Origin: Rathayibacter_A sp036510655
GTDB taxonomy: Bacteria; Actinomycetota; Actinomycetes; Actinomycetales; Microbacteriaceae
Direction: 5' to 3'
DNA length: 64,000 bases
Assembly (NCBI GenBank): GCA_036510655.1
Contig: DATCDQ010000098.1
Location: 15,537-79,536, forward strand
Under the pieces are notes generated by a model. That model was not told where the DNA came from and ran no database searches. It was given only the letters and a program-made list of their open reading frames with translations. Position 1 is the first letter of the stretch, and each line of letters begins with the position of its first letter. Of the stretch, positions 1-9,421 are shown one piece after another. A program made the translations under genes and the position numbers.

Positions 1-150
1 CAAGTCGGCGACGGTCACCATGCTGAAGGCCTTCTTCAGTGCAGCTGCGCTTCTGCCGCCGAGCAGCACGGCAAGCTTGTTGTCCAAGCCAATCGTTTCG
101 GCGCGATCGACCGCAGCAGACGCACCTCGGGCGGGTGACGGTGCGGACAT
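1..150 (-). CDS. recG: ATP-dependent DNA helicase RecG, N-terminal 50 residues (partial)
   Basis: The minus strand from 150 down to the window edge is open for 50 codons from an ATG. After a variable leader of about 20 residues it reads LDNKLAVLLGG, then a run ending in KKAFSMVTVADL. This is the usual RecG N-terminus of actinobacteria, in which the first helices of the wedge region precede the 'hYPRRY' motif. RecG remodels stalled replication forks and branched DNA. Only the start is in the window, so helicase motifs cannot be checked. It is divergent from rsmD with 77 bp between the starts. The identification rests on a short stretch and on the common neighbourhood of recG, rsmD and thiL. 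Confidence 0.7.
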   Translation of the reverse strand, partial: MSAPSPARGASAAVDRAETIGLDNKLAVLLGGRSAAALKKAFSMVTVADL

Positions 151-227
151 GTTCCGAGTCTAAAGCCCGCCACCGACAGCCGGTCCGACTGCGAGGCGCG
201 AGCACTCGGGCGGTAGCGTTGAACGCG

Positions 228-878
228 ATGACTCGAATCGTTTCCGGTTTCGCCGGCTCGCTCACCCTCGCGGTCCCGCGCTCGGGCACCCGTCCAACGA
301 GCGACCGCGTGCGCGAGGCGATGTTCTCCGCGCTGTCGGCGCGAAACGCTGTGCATGGAGCGAACGTGCTGGACTTGTACGCGGGCTCGGGGGCGTTGGG
401 CCTGGAAGCGGCTAGCCGAGGGGCGGCATCCGTCGTGCTGGTCGAGCGCAACCGCGCCGCAGCGGCAATCTGCCGCACCAACGCGGCAGCGATCCTGCGG
501 GCGGCACACGGTTCCGCGGCGCAGGGTCGCACCGCTCCGAGGCTGAATACCGTTGTGTCATCCGTGCGCGGATTCCTTGCCGGATCACTGGCCTCGGCCG
601 GCGGGTTCGACCTGGTCTTCCTCGATCCGCCATACGATCTCACCGAAACGGAACTGACCGCAGACTTGACTGCACTCGAACCGCTGCTGACGCACGACGC
701 CGTTATCATCGTCGAGCGCAGTGCTCGCTCGCCCGAACCGACCTGGCCGCAGCTGCTTGCGCTCGATCGGCACAAGGACTACGGCGACACTGCTGTGTGG
801 ACCGCTGTGCGCGCCACGAATCAGCCGCGTTCGCCGTCCCAACCGGCATACGGATCCCACCCGCCGAGGCCGTTGTAA
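228..878 (+). CDS. rsmD: 16S rRNA (guanine(966)-N(2))-methyltransferase RsmD
   Basis: A 216-residue class I SAM-dependent methyltransferase. It carries the RsmD signature RPTSDRVREAMFSAL (residues 22-36), the SAM-binding loop LDLYAGSGALGLEA (about 48-61) and the catalytic motif DPPY (133-136) in FLDPPYDL. RsmD methylates G966 in the decoding region of 16S rRNA. I start at the ATG before TRIVSG because family members begin there; the frame is open further upstream, but that part has no resemblance. The recognisable fold ends near residue 193, and the last ~22 Pro/Ser-rich residues lie largely in the 58-bp tail-to-tail overlap with thiL. Its strand is opposite to both recG and thiL. Confidence 0.93.
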   Translation: MTRIVSGFAGSLTLAVPRSGTRPTSDRVREAMFSALSARNAVHGANVLDLYAGSGALGLEAASRGAASVVLVERNRAAAAICRTNAAAILRAAHGSAAQGRTAPRLNTVVSSVRGFLAGSLASAGGFDLVFLDPPYDLTETELTADLTALEPLLTHDAVIIVERSARSPEPTWPQLLALDRHKDYGDTAVWTAVRATNQPRSPSQPAYGSHPPRPL

Positions 879-1882
879 AGCTCACCGTCGACGAGCAAGC
901 CGGCACCCGCGACGACCCGACCGATTCTGCGAAAGCCGGCAGGAAGCGGCAGTTCGGGCGGGAAACAGGCCAGAAGACTGTGGTCCTCGCCTCCGGCCAG
1001 GGCCCGCTCGGGTTCGGCACCGAGCTCGGAGCGCTCGATATCGATGCCGACCCCGGATGCCTGTGCGATCCGTCGCGCGTCCAACGCGAGCCCGTCGCTG
1101 AGGTCGAGCATTGCGTTCGCGCCCGCCAGCGCAGCGCGCGGCCCGGCCGCGATCGGCGGGACGGGCCGCAATTGTGCCTCGACAGTGACACGATGTTCGC
1201 CGCGAAGTCCGGCCGCGAGGCGTGCGTTCGGTGAGCCGTCGGCATCCGTTGCACGCTGGAAGAGCAGGGCGAGCCCGGCCGCGGCCGCCCCGAGTTCACC
1301 GGCGACCGCCACCGTGTCGCCGATCCGTGCGCCGGATCGTAGAACGGGCGGCCGGCCCTCGAGGTCGCCGAACGCCGTGACGGCGATCGTAAACGTGTCG
1401 GACGCCGACAGGTCGCCACCGACAACACCACAGCCGGGTGCGAGTGCCGCGCAGGCCTCCCGCAGCCCGTCTGCAATTCCCTCGAGCACGACGACCGGTG
1501 TGGTCCGCGGCGCAGCGATCGCCACGAGCAGCGCGGTCGGGCGGGCGCCCATCGCCGCGACGTCCGCGAGGTTGGATGCGGCGGCCTTCCACCCGAGATC
1601 GGCGGGAGAGGACCACGCGAATCGAAAGTCCGGACCGTGCACCATCAGATCCGTCGTGACAACATAGCGCCCGTCCGGTGCCGAGAGGACGGCGGCGTCA
1701 TCACCAGGCCCGACCAGCGCGGAATCCGCGGCGGGCAACAGCGGAAAGATTCGCCGCAAGGCATCGATCTCGCTGACCGTCTGCAGCGTGTCTGCAGCAT
1801 CCTCGCGTTCAGGATCCTCTGGTTCAGGATCCTCGGGTTCAGCATCCTCTGGTTCAGGACCCTCGGGTTCAGGCATCGTCAT
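821..1882 (-). CDS. thiL: Thiamine-monophosphate kinase ThiL
   Basis: A 353-residue AIR synthase-fold kinase that phosphorylates thiamine monophosphate to thiamine pyrophosphate. Visible motifs are GPGDDAAV (residues 58-65), TTDLMVHGPDF (76-86), SNLADVAAMGA (103-113), GGDLSAS and LDLSDGLA, all expected for Mg-ATP and substrate binding. The C-terminus GGWDPYAGWDG is typical of actinobacterial ThiL, which supports the overlap with rsmD as real. The N-terminus is odd: five acidic pentapeptides of the PEPED type (residues 4-28) come before the conserved start SEIDALRRIF and are encoded by a 15-bp tandem repeat. I see no better start after the repeat. The ATG is only 25 bp from the divergent DUF3515 start. 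Confidence 0.93.
   Translation of the reverse strand: MTMPEPEGPEPEDAEPEDPEPEDPEREDAADTLQTVSEIDALRRIFPLLPAADSALVGPGDDAAVLSAPDGRYVVTTDLMVHGPDFRFAWSSPADLGWKAAASNLADVAAMGARPTALLVAIAAPRTTPVVVLEGIADGLREACAALAPGCGVVGGDLSASDTFTIAVTAFGDLEGRPPVLRSGARIGDTVAVAGELGAAAAGLALLFQRATDADGSPNARLAAGLRGEHRVTVEAQLRPVPPIAAGPRAALAGANAMLDLSDGLALDARRIAQASGVGIDIERSELGAEPERALAGGEDHSLLACFPPELPLPAGFRRIGRVVAGAGLLVDGELYNGLGGWDPYAGWDGERG
1800..1874. repeat. 15-bp tandem repeat, five units, inside the 5' end of thiL
   Basis: Five consecutive 15-bp units of the form TCCTCtGGTTCAGGA occupy this stretch (1800-1814, 1815-1829, 1830-1844, 1845-1859, 1860-1874) with few mismatches between them. Because the unit is a multiple of three, copy-number change would keep thiL in frame. 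On the minus strand each unit adds one acidic, proline-containing pentapeptide. Confidence 0.9.
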
Positions 1883-1907
1883 GCATCAAACGGTAGCCTG
1901 GATCCCG

Positions 1908-2462
1908 ATGACTCTTCGGCCCGCACGCCTCTTGGCTGCACTTCCTCTGCTGCTGGCGGCCGGTGTGTTGAGCGGATGTGCCCCAATCGTTGCCATGACG
2001 GCCGCGCCCGATTCGAACAGCGTCGGCTGCGCGGACATTTCGGTGCGCCTGCCTGACGCCGTTGCCGGTCAGGCGAAGCGCGAGACGGACGCGCAAGCGA
2101 CCGGTGCTTGGGGCAATCCCGCCGTCGTGCTGTTGCGCTGCGGCGTGCCGCCGATCGGTCCGACGACCAAGCCGTGCCTGACGGCCAACGGCATCGACTG
2201 GGTGCTGGAGAACGACCCACTCTCCCCCGCGCTGCGCTACATCACGTTTGGACGCGTGCCCGCGACCGAAGTCGTCATTCAGCACGGCAAAAACGGCGTC
2301 TCCGATGCGAGCGTGATGGCCGACCTGGCCAGCGCGATCGGCAGCGTCACGCAGACGCAGAAGTGCATCGCCGCCTCAGACGTGCCCGCTCCGACCGCTA
2401 CACCGACTGCCACGCCGTCGGACATCGCGACTCTGTCGCCGACGCCCGACGCAACCCCGTGA
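1908..2462 (+). CDS. DUF3515 family lipoprotein
   Basis: A 184-residue predicted lipoprotein. The N-terminus has a positively charged start, a hydrophobic core and a lipobox ending LSGC with Cys24, so it should be exported and anchored in the membrane. The mature part follows the DUF3515 pattern of actinobacteria: cADISVRLPDAVAGQ, ATGAWGNPAVVLLRCG, a run of the 'PPGPTT.PC' type and NGIDW. The tail after about residue 160 is a Thr/Pro/Ala-rich stretch. I choose the ATG at 1908 because it is followed directly by the signal peptide; the open frame further upstream is the antisense of the thiL repeat. Function is unknown. It is convergent with ddl, 13 bp apart. Confidence 0.85.
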   Translation: MTLRPARLLAALPLLLAAGVLSGCAPIVAMTAAPDSNSVGCADISVRLPDAVAGQAKRETDAQATGAWGNPAVVLLRCGVPPIGPTTKPCLTANGIDWVLENDPLSPALRYITFGRVPATEVVIQHGKNGVSDASVMADLASAIGSVTQTQKCIAASDVPAPTATPTATPSDIATLSPTPDATP

Positions 2463-2475
2463 GTTGCTGGCGCTG

Positions 2476-3567
2476 TCAGGCTCGGGCGAGCGCGACGTCG
2501 ATCAGCTCGTCGATCAGCTGAGGATAGGTCAGCCCGCTGGCCTGCCAGCACTTCGGGAACATCGAGATCGGGGTGAACCCGGGCATGGTGTTGATCTCAT
2601 TGATGACGAAGCCATCTGCGGTCAAGAAGAAGTCCACGCGGGCCAGGCCCTCACCACCGATCGCGTCGAACGCGCGGATGGCCAACGACTGCATCGTCGA
2701 CAGTTCCTTGTCGCTGAGGGGTGCCGGGCAAACCAGTTCGATACCGGGCGCGTCGAGGTACTTGGCCGCAAAGTCGTAGAACTCTCGGCCGGACACGACG
2801 ATCTCCCCAGCGACGGATGCGCGCGTCGGCTCTCCCGCGCGCCCGCCGAGCACCGCGATCTCGACCTCGCGCCCGGCGAGGCCGGCTTCGATCAGCACCT
2901 TGTCGTCTTCGGCGAGTGCGAGTTCGATCGCCGCACCCAGCTGATCGGCCGACGACACCTTGCTCACACCCACGCTGGAGCCTGCGCGTGCTGGTTTGAC
3001 GAACAAAGGCAGTCCGAGCGCCGTCGAGGACTGCTGTACGGCATCCGGATCGGTGCGCCACTGAAGCGCGGAAACGGTCTGCCACGGGGCGACGGGCAGC
3101 CCGGCGTGCTGCAGCACCGTCTTGGTGAAGTGCTTGTCCATCCCGAGCGCGCTGGCCAACACTCCACTGCCGACATAGGGAAGCCCGACCAGTTCGAGCA
3201 TCCCCTGCAGCGTGCCGTCCTCGCCCCACGGGCCGTGCAGGATCGGGAACACGATGTCTGCTTCACCGAGCACGCGTTCTGACCCATCGGCCTCGCGAAC
3301 GGTCAGCGTGCGAGACGCCGCGCTGTCCGGCCAGCGCACGCGCGTGCCGTTGTCGACAACGGTGGGCATGGCGTCCGCGTTCAGCGCGAAAGCCGCCGCA
3401 TCGTCGCGTTCGAGCACGTACGCGCCGTCGCGGGTGATCCCGACCGGAATGATGTCATACCGTTCGCGGTCAATGGCCGCCAGCACTCCGCCCGCCGTGG
3501 CGCAACTGATCGAATGCTCGCTGGAGCGACCCCCGAAGAGAAGTACGAGCGCGATCTTGTCCGCCAT
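2476..3567 (-). CDS. ddl: D-alanine--D-alanine ligase
   Basis: A 363-residue ATP-grasp ligase that makes the D-Ala-D-Ala dipeptide for peptidoglycan. The N-terminus LLFGGRSSEHSISCA is the usual Ddl start, GPWGEDGTLQG and VKPARAGSSVGVSKV are the nucleotide-binding stretches, and the C-terminal INEINTMPGFT holds the metal and substrate ligands. The ATG is preceded by AAAGGA at suitable distance. It is the last gene of the leuC-leuD-murA-plsC-gpsA-ddl run, and its first 98 bp lie under the 3' end of gpsA in another frame, so its translation may be coupled to gpsA. Confidence 0.95.
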   Translation of the reverse strand: MADKIALVLLFGGRSSEHSISCATAGGVLAAIDRERYDIIPVGITRDGAYVLERDDAAAFALNADAMPTVVDNGTRVRWPDSAASRTLTVREADGSERVLGEADIVFPILHGPWGEDGTLQGMLELVGLPYVGSGVLASALGMDKHFTKTVLQHAGLPVAPWQTVSALQWRTDPDAVQQSSTALGLPLFVKPARAGSSVGVSKVSSADQLGAAIELALAEDDKVLIEAGLAGREVEIAVLGGRAGEPTRASVAGEIVVSGREFYDFAAKYLDAPGIELVCPAPLSDKELSTMQSLAIRAFDAIGGEGLARVDFFLTADGFVINEINTMPGFTPISMFPKCWQASGLTYPQLIDELIDVALARA

Positions 3568-4597
3568 CCGTGGTCCTTTCGCCCTGGGGTTCGTCCGAAT
3601 CCGTGGTCAGATGCGGCGCAATATCTTTCGGATCGAGCGTACCGGCAAGCACCCTGCTGACCTGCTCGACGATCGGCATCGCCACGCCACGCGCACGGGC
3701 GAGTTCGAGAATCGGCGTGACGGATGCGAGTCCCTCCGCCGTCTGGTTCATCTGCTTGACGACCTCGGCGAAAGCGTAGCCCTGGCCGAGCAGCCGGCCG
3801 GCCGTGTTGTTGCGCGACAGCGGAGACTGACAGGTGGCGATCAGGTCACCGAGGCCGGCGAGCCCGGCGAGCGTATCAGAGTGCGCACCGTGCGCCACCG
3901 CGAAGTCGGTCATCTCGACGAGACCGCGTGTGATGATCGAAGCCTTCGTGTTCTCTCCGTAGCCGACCCCGTCGACGATGCCGATCGCAACGGCGATCAG
4001 ATTCTTGAGCACACCGCCGAACTCGGTGCCGATGACGTCGGTGTTCACGAACGAGCGGAAATATCGATTGGTCGCGAGCAGCGCGACCGCCTGCGCAGTG
4101 TCCAGGCTCGCCGAGGAGACCACGGCCGCCGTCGGTTGTTCGCGTGCGATCTCCAGGGCCAGGTTCGGGCCCGAGATCACAGCGATGCGCGCAGGGTCGA
4201 TCGGTAGCTCCTGCGCGATCACCTCGCTCATCCTCAGGCCGCTGCCCTTCTCGACACCCTTCATCAGGCTGACGATCGGCGCGCCGGGAGGCAGCAGCGG
4301 TTCTATCGCCGACAGGTTCTCGCGCAACGACTGGCTCGGGATCGACACGAACACCTGTTCAGCACCGCCCAGCGCTTCAGCCAGCAGCGTGGTTGCTCGC
4401 ACCGTCGGCGGCAGATTGATGCCAGGCAGGTACTGGCTGTTGCGGCGTGCCTCTGTGATCTCGTGTGCGACTTCAGGGCGGCGAGCCCAAATGACGACCT
4501 CTGACCCGCCGTCGGCGAGAACCTTCGCGAAGGTCGTTCCCCAACTGCCGGCCCCGAGCACGGCGACGCGGTGCGCTGGGCGTGACTTAGCCCTCAA
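3470..4597 (-). CDS. gpsA: Glycerol-3-phosphate dehydrogenase [NAD(P)+]
   Basis: A 375-residue protein that reduces dihydroxyacetone phosphate to sn-glycerol 3-phosphate for phospholipid synthesis. It has the Rossmann motif VLGAGSWGTTFAKVLA near the start, the catalytic stretch VLKNLIAVAIGIVDG, and LGDLIATC followed by SRNNTAGRLLGQG. I pick a TTG start at 4597 because AGGAG lies nine bases upstream and because it overlaps the plsC stop by 11 bp; an in-frame ATG further up would run deep into plsC. The family normally ends near residue 335. Here about 40 extra residues, rich in Arg, Gly and Gln, run through the ddl start in another frame, which suggests loss of the original stop. Confidence 0.93.
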   Translation of the reverse strand: MRAKSRPAHRVAVLGAGSWGTTFAKVLADGGSEVVIWARRPEVAHEITEARRNSQYLPGINLPPTVRATTLLAEALGGAEQVFVSIPSQSLRENLSAIEPLLPPGAPIVSLMKGVEKGSGLRMSEVIAQELPIDPARIAVISGPNLALEIAREQPTAAVVSSASLDTAQAVALLATNRYFRSFVNTDVIGTEFGGVLKNLIAVAIGIVDGVGYGENTKASIITRGLVEMTDFAVAHGAHSDTLAGLAGLGDLIATCQSPLSRNNTAGRLLGQGYAFAEVVKQMNQTAEGLASVTPILELARARGVAMPIVEQVSRVLAGTLDPKDIAPHLTTDSDEPQGERTTDGGQDRARTSLRGSLQRAFDQLRHGGRSAGGH

Positions 4598-5351
4598 AGC
4601 GGCCCGTCTCCTTTTGGTCGTGCTCCGTCGGGTTCCAGCGCTCGGCCGGCGCTTTCTCACCGCGCACGCCTTCGAGCAACCCCGTGACATCCTGCATGAT
4701 CGCATTGGTCGCAGCCGCGAACGTACCGGCATTCAACGGCTTGCCCCGGAACTCAGACAGGTCGACCGGATCCCCGAAGACGATCGTGACGGTCTTGCGC
4801 GGAAAGAAGCTGATCTTCTTCGAGTAACGCGCCATGACCTGCTGGGAGCCCCAGTGGGCGACGGGGATCACCGGGATATCGTGTTCCAACGCCATACGGG
4901 CTGCACCCGTCTTGCCGCGCATCGGCCACAACTCGGGGTCGCGGGTGAGGGAGCCCTCGGGATAGATGACCACGCACTGCCCATGCTCCACGAGCCTCTC
5001 GGCGGCCTGCAATGGCGCCCCCGTGCGGCTGCGGCTGGCCCGCTCGACGGGGATCTGACCAGACTTCGCCAGAAGCCAGCCCACGACGGGAACGCTGAAC
5101 AGACTGGCTTTGGTAAGAAACCGCGGTGCACGCCCGAGTTTCCACACGGCCGCTGCCACGATCACCGGGTCGATCTCCGTGTAATGGTTGGGCGCGATCA
5201 CGAACGCGCCGTGCATCGGCAATTTCTCGCGGTCGATGATGCGGTAACGGACCACGAACCACAGCGGCGGCAGCACGAGAGCTGCCAGGATCCAGAACGC
5301 TGACGGGCGCCATTTTTCGGAGCGCGCACGCCGTACGGAGGTAGTAGGCAC
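4587..5351 (-). CDS. plsC: 1-acyl-sn-glycerol-3-phosphate acyltransferase (PlsC family)
   Basis: A 254-residue acyltransferase that acylates lysophosphatidic acid at position 2. It has the catalytic NHYTEID (the NHx4D box), the substrate-binding YPEGSLTRD, and one N-terminal hydrophobic helix (residues about 17-34, AFWILAALVLPPLWFVV). The start is a GTG seven bases after the murA stop. It sits between murA and gpsA, so glycerol 3-phosphate production and its acylation are encoded together with cell-wall genes. The protein is probably membrane-associated with the active site facing the cytoplasm. Confidence 0.92.
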   Translation of the reverse strand: MPTTSVRRARSEKWRPSAFWILAALVLPPLWFVVRYRIIDREKLPMHGAFVIAPNHYTEIDPVIVAAAVWKLGRAPRFLTKASLFSVPVVGWLLAKSGQIPVERASRSRTGAPLQAAERLVEHGQCVVIYPEGSLTRDPELWPMRGKTGAARMALEHDIPVIPVAHWGSQQVMARYSKKISFFPRKTVTIVFGDPVDLSEFRGKPLNAGTFAAATNAIMQDVTGLLEGVRGEKAPAERWNPTEHDQKETGRFEG

Positions 5352-5358
5352 CCGCCTA

Positions 5359-6729
5359 TTATCCTTCGAGAACGAAGTCGGCTCCCAATAGTTCGAGCTT
5401 CTCGATGAAGTTCTCGTACCCTCGCGAGATCATTCCAACGTTGCTGACCGTGGAGGTTCCCTCCGCCGTCAGAGCCGCGATCAGGTGGCTGAAGCCGCCG
5501 CGTAGGTCGGGGATCTCGATGTCGGCGCCGTGCAACGTCGTCGGACCGGCGATCACGGCGGAATGATTGAAGTTGCGCTGGCCGAACCGGCACGGGTGCC
5601 CGCCGAGGCACTCTTTGTGGATCTGGATGGTCGCCCCCATCTCCACAAGCGCGTCGACGAAGCCGAACCGCTGCTCGTACACCGTCTCGTGCACGATGGA
5701 GATGCCCTGCGCCTTTGTCAGCGCGATCACGAGCGGCTGCTGCCAGTCCGTCATGAAGCCCGGGTGAACGTCCGTCTCGATGACGACCGGCTTCAGTTCG
5801 CCGCCGGGGTGATAGAAGCGGATGCCGTCGTCGCTGATGTCAAAGGCGCCGCCGACCTTGCGGAAAACGTTGAGGAAAGTGAGCATCTCGGCCTGGCGTG
5901 CCCCGCCGACGAAGATGTCGCCGCCGGTGGCGAGCGCTGCGGCGGCCCAACTGGCTGCCTCATTGCGGTCGAACAATGCGGTGTGACTGAAGCCGGTCAG
6001 CCGATCGACCCCTTCGATGCGGATAACACGGTCGGTGTCGACCGTGATGATCGCGCCCATTTTCTGCAGGATGTTGATCAGGTCCATGATCTCGGGCTCG
6101 ATCGCCGCGCCCTTGAGCTCTGTGATGCCCTCTGCGCGCACGGCCGTCAGCAGCACCTGCTCCGTGGCTCCGACGCTCGGGTACTCCAAGTGCACCTTCG
6201 CGCCCCGCAGACCGTTCGGCGCGGTCATCCGGATGCCGCTGGGCAGCTTCTCGACGATCGCACCGAAATTGCGCAATACCTGCAGGTGATAGTCGATCGG
6301 GCGGTCGCCGATGCGGCATCCGCCGAGATCGGGGATGAACGCCTCGCCGAGTCGGTGCAGCAGCGGGCCGCAGAACAAGATCGGGATGCGGCTGGAACCG
6401 GCGTGCGCATCGATGTCGGCCATGTGCGCGGTCTCAATGCCGCTCGGGTCGAGCACCAGCGTGCTCCCACCTGCAAGCGTGGTCACCTTGACGCCGTGGA
6501 TCTCCAACAGCCCGCGCACGACGAGCACATCACTGATGTCGGGCACGTCCCGCAATTCACTCGGCGTGTCGCCGAGCAAAGCGGCGACCATCGCCTTGGT
6601 GACGAGGTTCTTCGCCCCCTTCAACCTGATGCTCCCCCTGAGCGGGCGACCACCGTGAATAGTGATCTTTTCGGCGGTCAGCCCTACATGGGCACCTGCG
6701 GCTTGAGCATCCTGAAGGAGTGAGTTCAC
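5359..6729 (-). CDS. murA: UDP-N-acetylglucosamine 1-carboxyvinyltransferase
   Basis: A 456-residue enolpyruvyl transferase that performs the first committed step of peptidoglycan synthesis. The N-terminal RLKGAKNL carries the Lys-Asn pair that binds substrate. The loop GGCRIGDRPID keeps the cysteine that forms the phosphoenolpyruvate adduct and is the target of fosfomycin; some actinobacteria have Asp there instead. The end contains IPDLRGGFSHLIAALTAEG, typical of MurA. The start is a GTG that overlaps the leuD stop as GTGA, so it appears translationally coupled to the leucine genes. About 15 residues precede the family's usual beginning. Confidence 0.95.
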   Translation of the reverse strand: MNSLLQDAQAAGAHVGLTAEKITIHGGRPLRGSIRLKGAKNLVTKAMVAALLGDTPSELRDVPDISDVLVVRGLLEIHGVKVTTLAGGSTLVLDPSGIETAHMADIDAHAGSSRIPILFCGPLLHRLGEAFIPDLGGCRIGDRPIDYHLQVLRNFGAIVEKLPSGIRMTAPNGLRGAKVHLEYPSVGATEQVLLTAVRAEGITELKGAAIEPEIMDLINILQKMGAIITVDTDRVIRIEGVDRLTGFSHTALFDRNEAASWAAAALATGGDIFVGGARQAEMLTFLNVFRKVGGAFDISDDGIRFYHPGGELKPVVIETDVHPGFMTDWQQPLVIALTKAQGISIVHETVYEQRFGFVDALVEMGATIQIHKECLGGHPCRFGQRNFNHSAVIAGPTTLHGADIEIPDLRGGFSHLIAALTAEGTSTVSNVGMISRGYENFIEKLELLGADFVLEG

Positions 6730-7327
6730 GTAGTTTTCACCGGTATTGTTTTAGGCCGCCAACTTTCGCGGCGGGCTTCGAATTCTGTGATCTGCGCTTC
6801 GTTACGCAATGTCAGGCCTATGTCGTCCAGGCCCTCGAGCAACCGCCACCTAGTGTAATCGTCAATCTCGAAAGAAACGGTCAGGTCAGCGATCGTTGCT
6901 GTACGGCCAACCAGATCGACCGTTGCTTCTATTCCCGGGCTCGCCTCGATCGCTGACCAGAGCTTCTCTACGTCTTCCTCGCTGATCAGGCCTGTCAGCA
7001 GGCCCTGCTTGCCGGAATTGCCACGGAAGATGTCGCCGAATCGCGGGCTCAGGACAGCCGCGAAGCCATAGTCGCGCAATGCCCAGACGGCGTGTTCACG
7101 AGACGATCCTGTACCGAAGTCGGCGCCGGCAACCAAAATCCTGCCTGCTCTGTACGGCTCCTGATTGAGAACGAACTCCGGGTCCCTGCGCCACTCGTGG
7201 AAGAGGCCGTCTTCGAATCCGGTCTTCGTGATCCTCTTAAGGAAGACAGCCGGGATGATCTGGTCGGTGTCAACGTTCGAGCGACGGAACGGAACGGCCA
7301 CACCGGTTACGGTCGAAATCTTCTCCA

Positions 7328-7328
<1 letters not shown>
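6726..7328 (-). CDS. leuD: 3-isopropylmalate dehydratase small subunit
   Basis: A 200-residue LeuD. It contains the swivelling-domain motifs RSNVDTDQIIPAVFLKR, GADFGTGSSREHAVWAL and PRFGDIFRGNSGKQGLL, which close over the active site of LeuC. With LeuC it isomerises 2-isopropylmalate to 3-isopropylmalate in leucine synthesis. The ATG overlaps the leuC stop by one base (TAATG), and the stop overlaps murA by four bases. The C-terminus is Arg-rich, which is common in this family. Confidence 0.96.
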
Positions 7329-8788
<1,460 letters not shown>

Positions 8789-8816
8789 GTGCTCAGGTTA
8801 GCATCGGATCCTGACT

Positions 8817-8841
8817 TTGGTAGACCAAGTTGGTATACCAA
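8817..8841. promoter_or_regulatory. Double 12-bp palindrome upstream of leuC, probable operator
   Basis: Two sites, TTGGTAGACCAA (8817-8828, one mismatch) and TTGGTATACCAA (8830-8841, perfect dyad), stand one base apart between the FHA stop and the leuC start, 29-53 bp before the ATG. The shape TTGGTnnACCAA is what IclR- or GntR-type dimers bind. In many actinobacteria leuCD is controlled by an IclR-type regulator (LtbR/NdgR) encoded next to it, but no such gene is present here. The regulator is inferred, not seen. Confidence 0.65.
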
Positions 8842-8844
8842 GAA

Positions 8845-9408
8845 TCATGCGTGCACGACGCGCAACTCGAAGCGACCAAGCCACACGACGGCATCGTCCG
8901 TGATCACCGCCGCAGTTCCCGGTTCGAGCTCGCCATCCCCGCCGGATCCGCCGCCGACCGCCACGCCGTTGGTCGAGTGCAGATCGATGATCCGCAGCCC
9001 GCGTGGTGCGAGTTCTATCAGCGCATGCGTCTTCGACACCGAGCGGGTCGGGTCATCGATCGGCACCAGAGTCGCGTTGCTCCACTCCGCGAAACGCACC
9101 GGATTCCGCCCGAGCAGCAGAGCACCGTTCACTGGAATCCGCACGGGCCCCGGCAGTTCGAGGAACCACTCCGACTGGTGCTCCGGCGCGGCGGGTGCAG
9201 CCGGAGTAGCGGGTGCAGCCGTGACCGGTTTCGGCGCCGGAGCGCCCGGCGCAGGCAGGCTCGTCGGGGGCAAGAATACCGGCAACTCGCGCTTGCGCGC
9301 GGGTGCTCTCTGAGTGTGGGTCTGCGTATCTTGCCGCGGCGGGATCAGGTTCGGCGGCGGCGTGATGAAACCCGGTTTGTCCGCACCATCCTCTTGCACG
9401 TCCCCCAC
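8845..9408 (-). CDS. FHA domain protein, last gene of the MoxR-DUF58-transglutaminase block
   Basis: A 187-residue protein with a Pro/Ala-rich N-terminal half (about 1-85) and a C-terminal FHA domain (about 95-187). The domain shows GALLLGRNP, then DDPTRSVSKTHALIEL, whose Ser and His match the phosphothreonine-binding SxxH, and LHSTNGV. It should bind a threonine-phosphorylated partner, plausibly a substrate of the kinase at 20307-21959. I choose the GTG at 9408, 13 bp after the transglutaminase stop; the frame is open far upstream but only as antisense of that gene. No signal peptide is seen, so it is probably cytoplasmic. Confidence 0.8.
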   Translation of the reverse strand: MGDVQEDGADKPGFITPPPNLIPPRQDTQTHTQRAPARKRELPVFLPPTSLPAPGAPAPKPVTAAPATPAAPAAPEHQSEWFLELPGPVRIPVNGALLLGRNPVRFAEWSNATLVPIDDPTRSVSKTHALIELAPRGLRIIDLHSTNGVAVGGGSGGDGELEPGTAAVITDDAVVWLGRFELRVVHA

Positions 9409-9421
9409 TATAGTTCCGGCC

